Assembly (NCBI RefSeq): GCF_013149785.1
Contig: NZ_JABEZU010000002.1
Coordinates: 868,001-932,000 of the forward strand
DNA length: 64,000 bases
Origin: Isoptericola halotolerans
Lineage (GTDB): Bacteria; Actinomycetota; Actinomycetes; Actinomycetales; Cellulomonadaceae
Reading direction: 5' to 3'
Shown here: positions 33,479-41,588 of the stretch, piece by piece
Layout: every line of letters begins with the position of its first letter
How positions within the stretch are numbered: position 1 is the stretch's first letter
The notes under the pieces: model-generated
What the model was told of the DNA's origin: nothing
The model's input: only the letters and a program-made list of their open reading frames with translations
Databases searched by the model: none
Translations under genes and position numbers: made by a program

Positions 33479-34777
33479 GTGCATCACGACACGACGACCC
33501 GTCGGCCGGTGGCGGAGCACGCCGCGGCCGTGGCAGGCCTGGTCGGCCCGGCGCTCCGGCGGGCAGCCGCGCGGCGTGCGGTCCCCGCCGGGCTCGCCGA
33601 CCTGCTGGCCGTCGCCGCGGGGGGCGCGGCGTTGGCACCGCGAGTGCTCGCGCGGGACGCCGTTGCCGCCGTCGACCTGCCGGGCTTCGACAACTCGCAG
33701 ATGGACGGCTACGCGGTCCGCGCCGCCGACCTGGCCGGCGCGGCGCCGTCGGACCCGGTCCCCGTGCCGGTCGCGGCGCCGGTGCCGGCCGGGACCCAGC
33801 CCTCTCCGCTGGCCCCCGGAACCGCGGCACCGGTGATGACCGGCGCCCCGGTCCCGGCCGGGGCGGACGCCGTCGTGAAGATCGAGGACGCCGACCCACC
33901 GGCCTTTCCGGCGCCGGGCACCACGGCGACCGTCCGGTTCGGCGCGCCCGTCGCGCCGGGGACCTTCGTGCGCCGGAGAGGGTCCGACGTCGTCGCCGGG
34001 GACGTCGTCCTCCCGGCGGGCACCCCGCTCGGACCGCCGCAGCTCGGCGTGCTCGCCGCGGCCGGAGTCGTCGAGGTCGCCGTCGCCGAACCACCGCACG
34101 TGCTGCTGCTCTCCACCGGTTCCGAGCTGGTGGCGGCGGGCGGACGGCTCGGCCCGGCGCAGGTGCACGACGCGAACGGGGCCGCGCTGACCGCCGGGCT
34201 CGCGCAGGCCGGGGCCCGCGCCACCCACCGCGTCGTCCCCGACGACCCGGCCGCCCTGCGCGCCGTCCTGGCCGAGGCGCCCGACGACGTCGCCCTCGTG
34301 GTCACGAGCGGGGGCGTCTCCGCCGGGGCGTACGAGGTGGTGCGCCAGACCCTCACGGACGCCTGGTTCGGGCACGTCGCCGTCCAGCCGGGCGGGCCGC
34401 AGGGGCTCGGCACCATCGCCCTGGGTGACCCGGCGGTGCCGCGGGACGTGCCGCTGGTCGCGTTCCCCGGGAACCCGGTCAGCGCCTACGTCTCCTTCGA
34501 GCTGTTCCTGCGCCCGGTGCTCGCGGCGGCCACGGGGTCGACGCCGGCCCACCGCCCCCGTGGCCGGGCGCCGCTCGCCGAGGCGATCGACTCGCCCGAG
34601 CACCTGCGCCAGGTGCGCCGCGCCCGCCTCGACGCCGACGGCCGCGTCGTCATGGTGGGCGGTCCCGGGTCCCACCTCCTGGCCCACCTCGCGGCCGCTA
34701 CGCTCCTGGTGCACGTGCCACCCGGCGTCGCCCACCTCGACGAGGGCGACGACGTCGACTACTGGGAGATCCGATGA
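33479..34777 (+). CDS. moeA: Molybdopterin molybdenumtransferase MoeA (copy 2)
   Basis: A 432-residue MoeA with FDNSQMDGYAVR, APVMTGAPVPAGADAVVKIED, RRRGSDVVAGDVVL, LLLSTGSELV, VTSGGVSAGAYEVV and VAFPGNPVSAYVSF. It is clearly a paralogue of the MoeA at 3958-5268, not a duplicate, and lacks the two palindromic insertions found there. GTG 33479 was chosen because TAGGCT sits 7 bp upstream; an ATG at 33437 is an alternative. It overlaps moaC by ATGA and diverges from the mod operon. Two MoeA proteins are common in actinobacteria; a division of labour is not established here. Confidence 0.92.
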   Translation: MHHDTTTRRPVAEHAAAVAGLVGPALRRAAARRAVPAGLADLLAVAAGGAALAPRVLARDAVAAVDLPGFDNSQMDGYAVRAADLAGAAPSDPVPVPVAAPVPAGTQPSPLAPGTAAPVMTGAPVPAGADAVVKIEDADPPAFPAPGTTATVRFGAPVAPGTFVRRRGSDVVAGDVVLPAGTPLGPPQLGVLAAAGVVEVAVAEPPHVLLLSTGSELVAAGGRLGPAQVHDANGAALTAGLAQAGARATHRVVPDDPAALRAVLAEAPDDVALVVTSGGVSAGAYEVVRQTLTDAWFGHVAVQPGGPQGLGTIALGDPAVPRDVPLVAFPGNPVSAYVSFELFLRPVLAAATGSTPAHRPRGRAPLAEAIDSPEHLRQVRRARLDADGRVVMVGGPGSHLLAHLAAATLLVHVPPGVAHLDEGDDVDYWEIR

Positions 34778-35259
34778 GCGACCTGTCCCACTACCGCGAC
34801 GACGGCGCCGCCCACATGGTCGACGTCACCGCCAAGGACGTCACCCAGCGCCGGGCCACCGCGCGCGGGGTCCTGCGCACGCGGGCCGACGTCGTCGACC
34901 GGATCCTGTCCGGCGACCTGCCCAAGGGCGAGGCGGTCGCCACCGCGCGCATCGCCGGGATCATGGGCGCCAAGCGGACACCGGACCTCGTGCCGCTGTG
35001 CCACCCGCTGCCGCTGTCGGGGGTGGACCTCGAGATCGTCCCGACGGGCGAGGCGGCCCTCGAGATCACCGCGACCGTGAGGACCACGGGCCGGACCGGC
35101 GTCGAGATGGAGGCGCTCACCGCCGTGACGGTGGCGGGCCTGACGCTCTACGACATGATCAAGGCGGTCGACAAGGCCGCCGTGCTGACCGACATCGCGG
35201 TCGTGGCCAAGTCGGGCGGGAAGTCCGGCGACTGGGTCCGCGGCGAGGAGCAGGCATGA
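34774..35259 (+). CDS. moaC: Cyclic pyranopterin monophosphate synthase
   Basis: A 161-residue MoaC that converts the MoaA product to cPMP. It has HMVDVTAKDVTQRRATARGVL, GIMGAKRTPDLVPLCHPLPLSGVDLEI (active-site Lys and His), TTGRTGVEMEALTAVTVAGLTLYDMIKAVDKA and KSGGKSG. Length and motifs are standard. It overlaps moeA and the MoaB-MoaE gene by ATGA, so the three are translationally coupled. Confidence 0.96.
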   Translation: MSDLSHYRDDGAAHMVDVTAKDVTQRRATARGVLRTRADVVDRILSGDLPKGEAVATARIAGIMGAKRTPDLVPLCHPLPLSGVDLEIVPTGEAALEITATVRTTGRTGVEMEALTAVTVAGLTLYDMIKAVDKAAVLTDIAVVAKSGGKSGDWVRGEEQA

Positions 35260-36236
35260 GAGCCGCCGTCGTCGTCGCCTCCGACCGTGCCGCCGCAGGT
35301 GTCTACCCGGACCGCTCCGGGCCGGCCGCCGCCGCGTGGTTCACCGACCGTGGCTGGGAGGTGCTGCCCGTGGTGGTGGTGCCCGACGGCGAACCCGTGC
35401 GCGAGGCGCTGCTCGAGCTGCTCGACGGGCACGACGGCGAGGCCCCGGACGTGATCGTCACCTCCGGCGGGACCGGGGTCGCGCCGTCGGACGCCACCCC
35501 CGAGGTGACGCGCGCCGTGGTGGACCGCGAGGTGCCGGGGATCGCCGAGCTGGTGCGGGCCCGCTCGCTCGCCCCGACCGACCCGGCGAAGCCTGCGGTG
35601 CCCGGTGCTGCGCTGTCGCGGGGGATCGCCGGGGTCGCCGACAGCACCCTGATCGTCAACCTGCCGGGTTCGAGGGGCGGTGTCCTCGACGGGCTCGACG
35701 CGCTCGCCGACGTCCTGCCGCACGCGGTGGACCAGCTCCGCGGCGGTGACCACCCCGCCGTCGCCCGCCCCACCACTTCGCAGGAGGGGAGCGCCACGGT
35801 GCTGCGCGCCGACGTCGTCGAGTCACCGATCGACGACCGCCTCGTCGCGCTGAGCGACCTGGTCCGCGACGACGCCTGCGGGGCCGTGGCCACCTTCGTC
35901 GGCCACGTGCGCGACCACGACGAGGGTCGCGGGGTCACAGCCCTGCGCTACGAGTCGCACCCGGACGCCGCCCGGATCCTGGGGGAGGTCGCCCGGCGGG
36001 TGGCGCACCGCACGGCGGACGCCACCGGTGACACGGTGCGTGCCGCCGTCGTGCACCGGGTGGGTGACCTCGCGATCGGGGACGTCGCGGTCGTCGTCGC
36101 CGTCGCCTCCGGGCACCGGCAGGCCGCCTTCACGTGTGCGAGCGACCTGATCGAGGAGCTCAAGGCCGAGGTGCCGATCTGGAAGGAGCAGGGCTTCACG
36201 GACGGCTCCAGCGAGTGGGTGGGCTCGCTCGGCTGA
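35256..36236 (+). CDS. MoaB/MogA-MoaE fusion protein
   Basis: A 326-residue fusion. Residues 1-165 are a MogA/MoaB molybdopterin adenylyltransferase (RAAVVVASDRAAAGVYPDRSG, VIVTSGGTGVAPSDATPEV, STLIVNLPGSRGGVLDGLDAL). After a linker (RPTTSQEGSATV) residues 185-326 are MoaE, the molybdopterin synthase large subunit (GAVATFVGHVRDHDEGRGVTALRYESH, VHRVGDLAIGDVAVVVAVASGHRQAAFTCASDLIEELKAEVPIWKEQ with the catalytic Lys). The fusion joins sulfur insertion and the next adenylation step, with MoaD supplied from 1722-1964. No second moaE or mogA is in the window. Confidence 0.9.
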   Translation: MRAAVVVASDRAAAGVYPDRSGPAAAAWFTDRGWEVLPVVVVPDGEPVREALLELLDGHDGEAPDVIVTSGGTGVAPSDATPEVTRAVVDREVPGIAELVRARSLAPTDPAKPAVPGAALSRGIAGVADSTLIVNLPGSRGGVLDGLDALADVLPHAVDQLRGGDHPAVARPTTSQEGSATVLRADVVESPIDDRLVALSDLVRDDACGAVATFVGHVRDHDEGRGVTALRYESHPDAARILGEVARRVAHRTADATGDTVRAAVVHRVGDLAIGDVAVVVAVASGHRQAAFTCASDLIEELKAEVPIWKEQGFTDGSSEWVGSLG

Positions 36237-36246
36237 CGCGCCCGTC

Positions 36247-36268
36247 GGTCATCGGCTGTTTACCGGGG
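36247..36268 (+). promoter_or_regulatory. PHO-box-like direct repeat upstream of the PhoX gene
   Basis: Two adjacent 11-nt units, GGTCATCGGCT and GTTTACCGGGG, resemble the PhoP direct repeat unit of Streptomyces (G-G/T-T-C-A, pyrimidines, then G/C-rich end). A -10-like TAGCGT is at 36307-36312. The site lies about 80-100 bp before the phosphatase ATG. Confidence 0.5.
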
Positions 36269-36350
36269 CGACAGCCTCGGGACGCACGGCAGTCATCGAG
36301 CGTTCCTAGCGTCTGTCGCGACCCCCCGGTCCCGAACCTGGAGTGCACCG

Positions 36351-38597
36351 ATGACGATCGCCCCCGAGTCCCGCCCCACCCTGCCGCTCACCGTCGGGCC
36401 GCACTACGCCCGCGGCAAGCGGGCCGCCGCGACCTGCCGTTACAAGTGCGCCGACGCGTGCGCCCACCCCGCGCCGAACACGAGCGCCAACGAGTACTTC
36501 CGCGACGTCGCCTCCCGTGCCCTGAGCCGGCGCGTCATGCTCGGCGGCATGGCCGCGGCCGCGGCCGTCGTGGTGGTCGGCGCCGAGGTGGTCGGCGCCC
36601 AGCCGGCCGCCGCGACCGCCGCCGGCAAGCCCGGCGGCAAGGGACTCGCCTTCGGGGCGATCGAGCCGCAGCCGATGACCGTCGACGACCTCGTCGTCCC
36701 CGCCGGCTACGAGTGGTCGGCCATCGTCCGCTGGGGCGACCCGATCCTGCCCGGCGGCCGGGCGTTCGACGCCTCGGCGCAGACTCCGGAGCGTCAGGCC
36801 AAGCAGTTCGGCTACAACTGCGACTACCTCGACATCCTGCCCGACGACCCGAAGCACATCACCTCCATGGTCGAGACGCGGCGGGGCAAGCGCGGGCTCC
36901 TCGTGGCCAACCACGAGTACACCAACCCGGGCATCATGTTCGACGGCTCCTACGACGCTGCCACCCGGCGCGCGATCGAGCGGGCCGCCCACGGCATGTC
37001 CGTGGTCGAGCTGACCCGCGCCAAGGAGGGCACCCCCTGGGAGTACTCCCGGATCGCCCCGCGCAACCGGCGCATCCACATGGACACCGAGTTCGTCATC
37101 GACGGCCCGGCCGCCGGGCACGACCTGATGAAGACCGTCGAGGACCCCACCGGGACCCGGGTGCGCGGCACCCTCAACAACTGCGCCGGCGGCACCACGC
37201 CGTGGGGCACCGTGCTCTCGGGCGAGGAGAACTTCCACGGCTACCTGCGTGTCGACGGCGCCGACCCGCGCGATGCGCGCTACGGCCTGCGCAACGCCGC
37301 CACGGGGTACGGCTGGGAGAACGACGACCCGCGGTTCGACGGCAACAACGCCGGCTACGAGAACGAGAACCACCGTTTCGGCTGGATGGTCGAGCTCGAC
37401 CCGTACGACCCCGACGCCGCACCCGTGAAGCACACCGCGATGGGCCGGTTCAAGCACGAGGGTGCGAACGTCATCCTCGCGAAGAACAAGCGGGTCGTGG
37501 CGTACATGGGCGACGACGAGCGGTTCGACTACGTGTACAAGTTCGTCTCGAAGCACGCGATGCGACCCGGCAACAGCGCCAAGGCCCGTGCCTTCAACAA
37601 GACGCTGCTCAGCGAGGGCGACCTCTACGTCGCACGGTTCGACGGCAACTCGCCCGGCGAGATCGACGGCTCCGGGGCGCTGCCCAGCGACGGCGCGTTC
37701 GACGGCACCGGCGAGTGGCTCCCGCTCGTGCTCGACGGCGAGTCCCAGGTCGAGGGCATGTCCCTGGCGGAGGTCCTCGTCTTCACCCGCCTGGCGGCCG
37801 ACGCCGTCGGCGCCACCAAGATGGACCGCCCCGAGGACGTCGAGCCGAACCCGTTCACCGGTCACGTCTACGTCGCCTGCACCAACAACTCGAACCGCGG
37901 GACGGGCAGCAACGCGCCCGCCGACGAGGCGAACCCCCGTAGCTCGAACCGCCACGGCCACATCGTGGAGATGATCGAGGACGGCGGCGACCAGACCGCG
38001 ACCACGTTCACCTGGAACCTGCTCATCGTGTGCGGGGACCCCGAGGTCGACGACACCACCTACTTCTCCGGCTTCCCGGCGGACAAGGTCTCGCCGATCT
38101 CGTGCCCGGACAACGTCGCCTTCGACACCGACGGCAACCTGTGGATCTCGACCGACGGCCAGCCGTCGTCGATCCAGAAGTGCGACGGCCTGTTCAAGGT
38201 CACGCTCGACGGGCGGCAGCGGGGGCGCGTCGAGCAGTTCCTGTCCGTGCCCCGTAGCGCCGAGACCTGCGGGCCGCTCGTGGACGTCCGCGACTCCATG
38301 GCCTACGTCAACGTCCAGCACCCCGGCGACGACGGCTCGTTCGCCGCGCAGACCTCCTACTTCCCGGACTACCTCGGCGCGGACGAGGAGGTGCCCGCCG
38401 GTGCCTGGCGCGGTCCGCGTCCCTCGACCGTCCAGGTGTTCCCGGCCGGTGCCGGGGAGAAGCCCGGCAAGGGGAAGGGCAAGGGCGGCAGGCACGACGG
38501 CCCCGGGCCCTTCCCTCCTGGTCGGGGTGGCCGGGGCAAGGGGTCGAAGAACCGCAGCTCGTTCCGTCCCGGGCCGGGGGAGCAGTTCCGCGGCTGA
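36351..38597 (+). CDS. phoX: PhoX-family (DUF839) phosphatase, Tat-exported
   Basis: A 748-residue protein. Twin Arg in ALSRRVMLGGMAAAAAVVVVGAEVVGA marks a Tat signal near residues 57-85, after a cytoplasmic leader with CRYKCADACAHP. The body matches PhoX/DUF839: VVPAGYEWSAIVRWGDPILP, LLVANHEYTNPGIMF, NNCAGGTTPWGTVLSGEENFHGY, GRFKHEGANVILAKNKRVVAYMGDDERFDYVYKFVS, EDVEPNPFTGHVYVACTNN and DNVAFDTDGNLWISTDGQPS. PhoX binds Ca and Fe and releases phosphate from organic esters. The Lys/Gly/Pro-rich tail (KPGKGKGKGGRHDG) is probably disordered. SD CTGGAG precedes the ATG. A PHO-box-like site upstream suggests induction by phosphate starvation. Confidence 0.88.
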   Translation: MTIAPESRPTLPLTVGPHYARGKRAAATCRYKCADACAHPAPNTSANEYFRDVASRALSRRVMLGGMAAAAAVVVVGAEVVGAQPAAATAAGKPGGKGLAFGAIEPQPMTVDDLVVPAGYEWSAIVRWGDPILPGGRAFDASAQTPERQAKQFGYNCDYLDILPDDPKHITSMVETRRGKRGLLVANHEYTNPGIMFDGSYDAATRRAIERAAHGMSVVELTRAKEGTPWEYSRIAPRNRRIHMDTEFVIDGPAAGHDLMKTVEDPTGTRVRGTLNNCAGGTTPWGTVLSGEENFHGYLRVDGADPRDARYGLRNAATGYGWENDDPRFDGNNAGYENENHRFGWMVELDPYDPDAAPVKHTAMGRFKHEGANVILAKNKRVVAYMGDDERFDYVYKFVSKHAMRPGNSAKARAFNKTLLSEGDLYVARFDGNSPGEIDGSGALPSDGAFDGTGEWLPLVLDGESQVEGMSLAEVLVFTRLAADAVGATKMDRPEDVEPNPFTGHVYVACTNNSNRGTGSNAPADEANPRSSNRHGHIVEMIEDGGDQTATTFTWNLLIVCGDPEVDDTTYFSGFPADKVSPISCPDNVAFDTDGNLWISTDGQPSSIQKCDGLFKVTLDGRQRGRVEQFLSVPRSAETCGPLVDVRDSMAYVNVQHPGDDGSFAAQTSYFPDYLGADEEVPAGAWRGPRPSTVQVFPAGAGEKPGKGKGKGGRHDGPGPFPPGRGGRGKGSKNRSSFRPGPGEQFRG

Positions 38598-38623
38598 CCC
38601 CCGCGAGTCAGCGAGTCCCCAGC

Positions 38624-38658
38624 AGGTAGCGCACGGCCTGGTGCGCCGTGCGCTACCT
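38624..38658 (+). terminator. Hairpin terminator after phoX
   Basis: A perfect 14-bp stem, AGGTAGCGCACGGC with GCCGTGCGCTACCT, around a 7-nt loop, 26 bp after the stop. There is no T-run. Confidence 0.82.
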
Positions 38659-38699
38659 CGCACCGCCGCTGGGATGAGAACGGACCTCCACGGGGTTCG

Positions 38700-38705
38700 T
38701 AGACT
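38700..38705 (+). promoter_or_regulatory. -10 box of the cysteine desulfurase-mnmA operon
   Basis: TAGACT is 8 bp before GTG 38714 and only 2 bp before ATG 38708. The spacing favours leaderless translation from GTG 38714. Confidence 0.45.
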
Positions 38706-38713
38706 TGATGACC

Positions 38714-39949
38714 GTGACAACCACCGAGGCGCCCGGCGCCTACCTCGACCACGCCGCCACGACACCCATGTCGCCGGCGGCGCTCGAGGCGTTCGTCGCC
38801 GAGGCGGGCCGGACGGGCAACGCCTCGTCCCTGCACTCCGCGGGCCGGGCCGCCCGTCGGGTGGTGGAGGAGTCCCGCGAGTCCGCCGCCGCCGCGCTCG
38901 GCGCGCGCCCCAGCGAGGTGATCTTCACCGGGGGCGGGACCGAGGCGGACAACCTCGCGATCAAGGGGATCTTCTGGGGACGGCGGTCCCAGGACCCGCG
39001 GAGGCGGCGCGTGCTGGTCTCGGCGGTCGAGCACCACGCGGTGCTCGACCCGGCGTTCTGGCTCGCCGGTCACGCGGGTGCGGACATCACGCTGCTGCCC
39101 GTCGACGGCGAGGGGCGCCTCGACCTCGACGCGCTGACCGACGAGCTCGCCGCCCACGGCGACGAGATCGCCCTCGTCTCGGTCATGTGGGCCAACAACG
39201 AGGTCGGGACGCTGCAGCCCGTGCGTGAGGTCGCGCGGATCGCCCACCGGCACGGAGTCCCGGTGCACACCGATGCCGTGCAGGCCGTCGGGCAGGTGGA
39301 GGTCGACTTCGCGGCGTCCGGCGTCGACGCCCTGACCGTCACGGGCCACAAGCTGGGCGGGCCCGTCGGCGTCGGTGCGCTGCTCGCCCGGCGCGACCTG
39401 CCCCTGGAGGCCGTCTCGCACGGCGGCGGGCAGGAGCGCGGCGTGCGCTCCGGGACCCTGGACGTCGCGGCGATCCGCTCCTTCGCCGTCGCGCTCCGCG
39501 AGGCCGTCGACGCACGCGGGGAGCGGGCGACCGCGCTGGCCGACCTGCGTGACGTCCTCGTCGCCGGTGTGCGGCGCGTCGTTCCCGACGCCGTCCTGCG
39601 AGGGCCCGCCCCGGATGCGACGACGCCGTCCGGCGACATGGCCCGGCTGCCTGCCAACGCGCACTTCACGTTCCCCGGCGCGGAGGGTGACTCGCTGCTG
39701 TACCTGCTCGACTCGGCCGGGGTGCAGGCCTCGACCGGGTCCGCCTGCCAGGCCGGGGTGCCGCAGCCCAGCCACGTCCTGCTCGCGATGGGCGTCGAGG
39801 AGACGGACGCCCGTGGCGCGCTGCGCTTCTCGCTCGGGGCCTCGTCCACGCGCGACGACGTCGACCGGCTCCTCGAGGCGCTGCCCGGCGTGGCCGAGCG
39901 TGCGCGAGCGGCCGGCCTGGTGTCGACCCGTCCGGGAGGTGTCGCATGA
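38714..39949 (+). CDS. iscS: Cysteine desulfurase
   Basis: A 411-residue PLP enzyme moving sulfur from cysteine to a carrier. It begins [27 protein letters not shown]. The PLP Lys is in [12 protein letters not shown] (about residue 213) and the persulfide Cys in [14 protein letters not shown] (about residue 345). Class I NifS/IscS features include [44 protein letters not shown] and [10 protein letters not shown]. The start is taken as GTG 38714 from the promoter spacing; ATG 38708 would add two residues. ATGA overlap with mnmA indicates that it supplies sulfur for tRNA thiolation. Confidence 0.93.
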   Translation: MTTTEAPGAYLDHAATTPMSPAALEAFVAEAGRTGNASSLHSAGRAARRVVEESRESAAAALGARPSEVIFTGGGTEADNLAIKGIFWGRRSQDPRRRRVLVSAVEHHAVLDPAFWLAGHAGADITLLPVDGEGRLDLDALTDELAAHGDEIALVSVMWANNEVGTLQPVREVARIAHRHGVPVHTDAVQAVGQVEVDFAASGVDALTVTGHKLGGPVGVGALLARRDLPLEAVSHGGGQERGVRSGTLDVAAIRSFAVALREAVDARGERATALADLRDVLVAGVRRVVPDAVLRGPAPDATTPSGDMARLPANAHFTFPGAEGDSLLYLLDSAGVQASTGSACQAGVPQPSHVLLAMGVEETDARGALRFSLGASSTRDDVDRLLEALPGVAERARAAGLVSTRPGGVA

Positions 39950-41094
39950 GGGTGCTCGCCGCCATGTCCGGTGGGGTCGACTCCGCGGTCGCCGCCGCGC
40001 TCGCCGTCGAGGCGGGGCACGACGTCGTCGGGGTCCACATGGCCCTGAGCCGCAACCGGGACCAGTTCCGCACCGGCTCGCGAGGATGCTGCTCGATCGA
40101 GGACGCCGGTGACGCGCGTCGTGCCGCCGACGTCCTCGGCATCCCGTACTACGTCTGGGACCTGTCCGAGACGTTCGAGGAGACGGTCGTCGCGGACTTC
40201 CTGTCCGAGTACTCGGCGGGTCGCACGCCCAACCCGTGCGTGCGCTGCAACGAGCACATCAAGTTCGAGGCGCTCCTCGACAAGGCGACGGCCCTGGGCT
40301 TCGACGCCGTCGCCACCGGGCACTACGCCCGGATCGAGACCCACGAGGCCGATGACGGCACGCGCACGCCCGAGCTGCACCGGTCGCCCAACGACGCGAA
40401 GGACCAGTCGTACGTGCTCGCCGTGATGGGGCGCGAGCGGCTCGCCCGCTCGATGTTCCCCCTGGGCGGGTTCGCCAGCAAGGACGAGGTGCGCGCCGAG
40501 GCGGAGCGCCGGGGGCTGTCGGTCAGCGCGAAGCCGGACTCCTACGACATCTGCTTCGTGGCCGACGGCGACACCCGCGGCTTCCTGCGCTCGCGTCTCG
40601 GTGAGCAGCCGGGCGAGGTGCGGGACACCGACGGCAACGTCGTCGGCGAGCACCAGGGCGCCTACGCGTACACCGTCGGCCAGCGCAAGGGCCTCGGCCT
40701 CGGCAAGCCTGCGCCCGACGGCCGGGCGCGCTACGTGGTGGACGTGGACACCAGCTCCAACACCGTCGTCGTCGGCGCGGCCGAGCTGCTCAGCGTCGAC
40801 CGCATCGCGGGTCAGAAGGCGGTCTGGCTGGCCGCGGCACCGGACGACTGGACCGCCTGCGAGGTGCAGGTCCGGGCGCACGGCCGGGCGGTGCCCGCCC
40901 ACGCACGGGCGGTACCAGGGCCCGACGGCGCCGCGTCGGGCCTGGAGGTCCGGCTCGGCGAGCAGCTGCGCGGGGTCGCGGCAGGGCAGTCGGTCGTCGT
41001 CTATCGCGGGACGCACGTGCTGGGGCAGGCGACCGTGACGCGCGCCTGGCGTGACGCGTCGGCACTGGCCGGCGCGTCGGGCACGGGGTCCTGA
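39946..41094 (+). CDS. mnmA: tRNA-specific 2-thiouridylase MnmA
   Basis: A 382-residue PP-loop enzyme that makes 2-thiouridine at the wobble position of Lys, Glu and Gln tRNAs. The ATP site is [16 protein letters not shown]. Catalytic cysteines lie in [16 protein letters not shown] and [48 protein letters not shown] and [12 protein letters not shown] are typical. ATGA overlap with the desulfurase gene gives a direct sulfur supply. Its end comes 31 bp before the next small gene. Confidence 0.95.
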   Translation: MRVLAAMSGGVDSAVAAALAVEAGHDVVGVHMALSRNRDQFRTGSRGCCSIEDAGDARRAADVLGIPYYVWDLSETFEETVVADFLSEYSAGRTPNPCVRCNEHIKFEALLDKATALGFDAVATGHYARIETHEADDGTRTPELHRSPNDAKDQSYVLAVMGRERLARSMFPLGGFASKDEVRAEAERRGLSVSAKPDSYDICFVADGDTRGFLRSRLGEQPGEVRDTDGNVVGEHQGAYAYTVGQRKGLGLGKPAPDGRARYVVDVDTSSNTVVVGAAELLSVDRIAGQKAVWLAAAPDDWTACEVQVRAHGRAVPAHARAVPGPDGAASGLEVRLGEQLRGVAAGQSVVVYRGTHVLGQATVTRAWRDASALAGASGTGS

Positions 41095-41125
41095 GAACGG
41101 ACGCCCGTCCGCCCACGGGGGAGCG

Positions 41126-41461
41126 GTGGGCCGTGCGTACCTTCGCGAGTGGGACTACGTGGACCAGTTCTGGCACACGCTCGTGCAGGTCGGTCTGGAC
41201 CTGGTGGACGAGGGAGTCGCCGACCCCTTCTTCCTGGACCAGTCGATGCCGATCCGTGCTCGCGTGCCCCGGCGTGAGCCGGAACGGGTCCTCTTCACGG
41301 TGGTGGACACCACGGTACGGGTCGGGCGTCGGGCCTTCCTCCGTCAGCTCGCGGAGCACGCCCTGTGGTTCGACGACCGGCACCGCCGGGTGACCGGAGA
41401 CGTGATGAGCACCTACCGGGCGGACGCGGAGCGGGTGCGCGCGGCAGCAGAGGCATGGTGA
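41126..41461 (+). CDS. Small protein of unknown function
   Basis: A 111-residue acidic, aromatic-rich protein: VGRAYLREWDYVDQFWHTLVQVGLDLVDEGVADPFFLDQSMPIRARVPRREPERVLFTVVDTTVRVG, then LAEHALWFDDRHRRV. The GTG at 41126 has CACGGGGGAG just upstream. The frame is open back to 41051 inside mnmA, but the shorter start avoids that overlap. Third-position GC is high, which supports coding. I recognise no family or membrane segment. It may be co-transcribed with mnmA. Confidence 0.65.
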   Translation: MGRAYLREWDYVDQFWHTLVQVGLDLVDEGVADPFFLDQSMPIRARVPRREPERVLFTVVDTTVRVGRRAFLRQLAEHALWFDDRHRRVTGDVMSTYRADAERVRAAAEAW

Positions 41462-41480
41462 GGTCCACGCCCTCGCCGCG

Positions 41481-41486
41481 TAGTCT
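41481..41486 (+). promoter_or_regulatory. -10 box before a leaderless small ORF and the MetE-like gene
   Basis: TAGTCT is 6 bp before GTG 41493. The spacing is that of leaderless actinobacterial promoters. No -35 match is obvious. Confidence 0.45.
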
Positions 41487-41492
41487 CCCGGT

Positions 41493-41588
41493 GTGAGCTA
41501 TTCGAGCAAGGCCCGTCAGGCATCGGCGCACCGCCGGCCCGGCTGCTGGGACGTCGTCGAACCCGTCTTCCGGGTGGGGGAGGCATGA
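41493..41588 (+). CDS. Leaderless 31-residue small ORF overlapping the MetE-like gene
   Basis: GTG 41493 opens a 31-codon frame encoding VSYSSKARQASAHRRPG, then CWDVVEPVFRVGEA. Its TGA overlaps the next ATG (ATGA at 41585-41588). TAGTCT sits 6 bp upstream, so ribosomes would load at the mRNA 5' end, translate this ORF, and restart on the MetE-like gene. GGGGGAGGC inside the small ORF could also serve that gene as a ribosome site. It may be a regulatory upstream ORF or a small protein; I know no family. Expression is unproven. Confidence 0.45.
   Translation: MSYSSKARQASAHRRPGCWDVVEPVFRVGEA

Noticed and set aside
36306-38765. 819-codon open frame antisense to the PhoX gene
   Set aside because: Mirror frame of a high-GC3 gene; no domain features and no promoter or ribosome site.
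41462-41584. SAM or cobalamin riboswitch before the MetE-like gene
   Set aside because: The gap is only 123 bp, is largely filled by the small ORF, and has no recognisable conserved riboswitch core.
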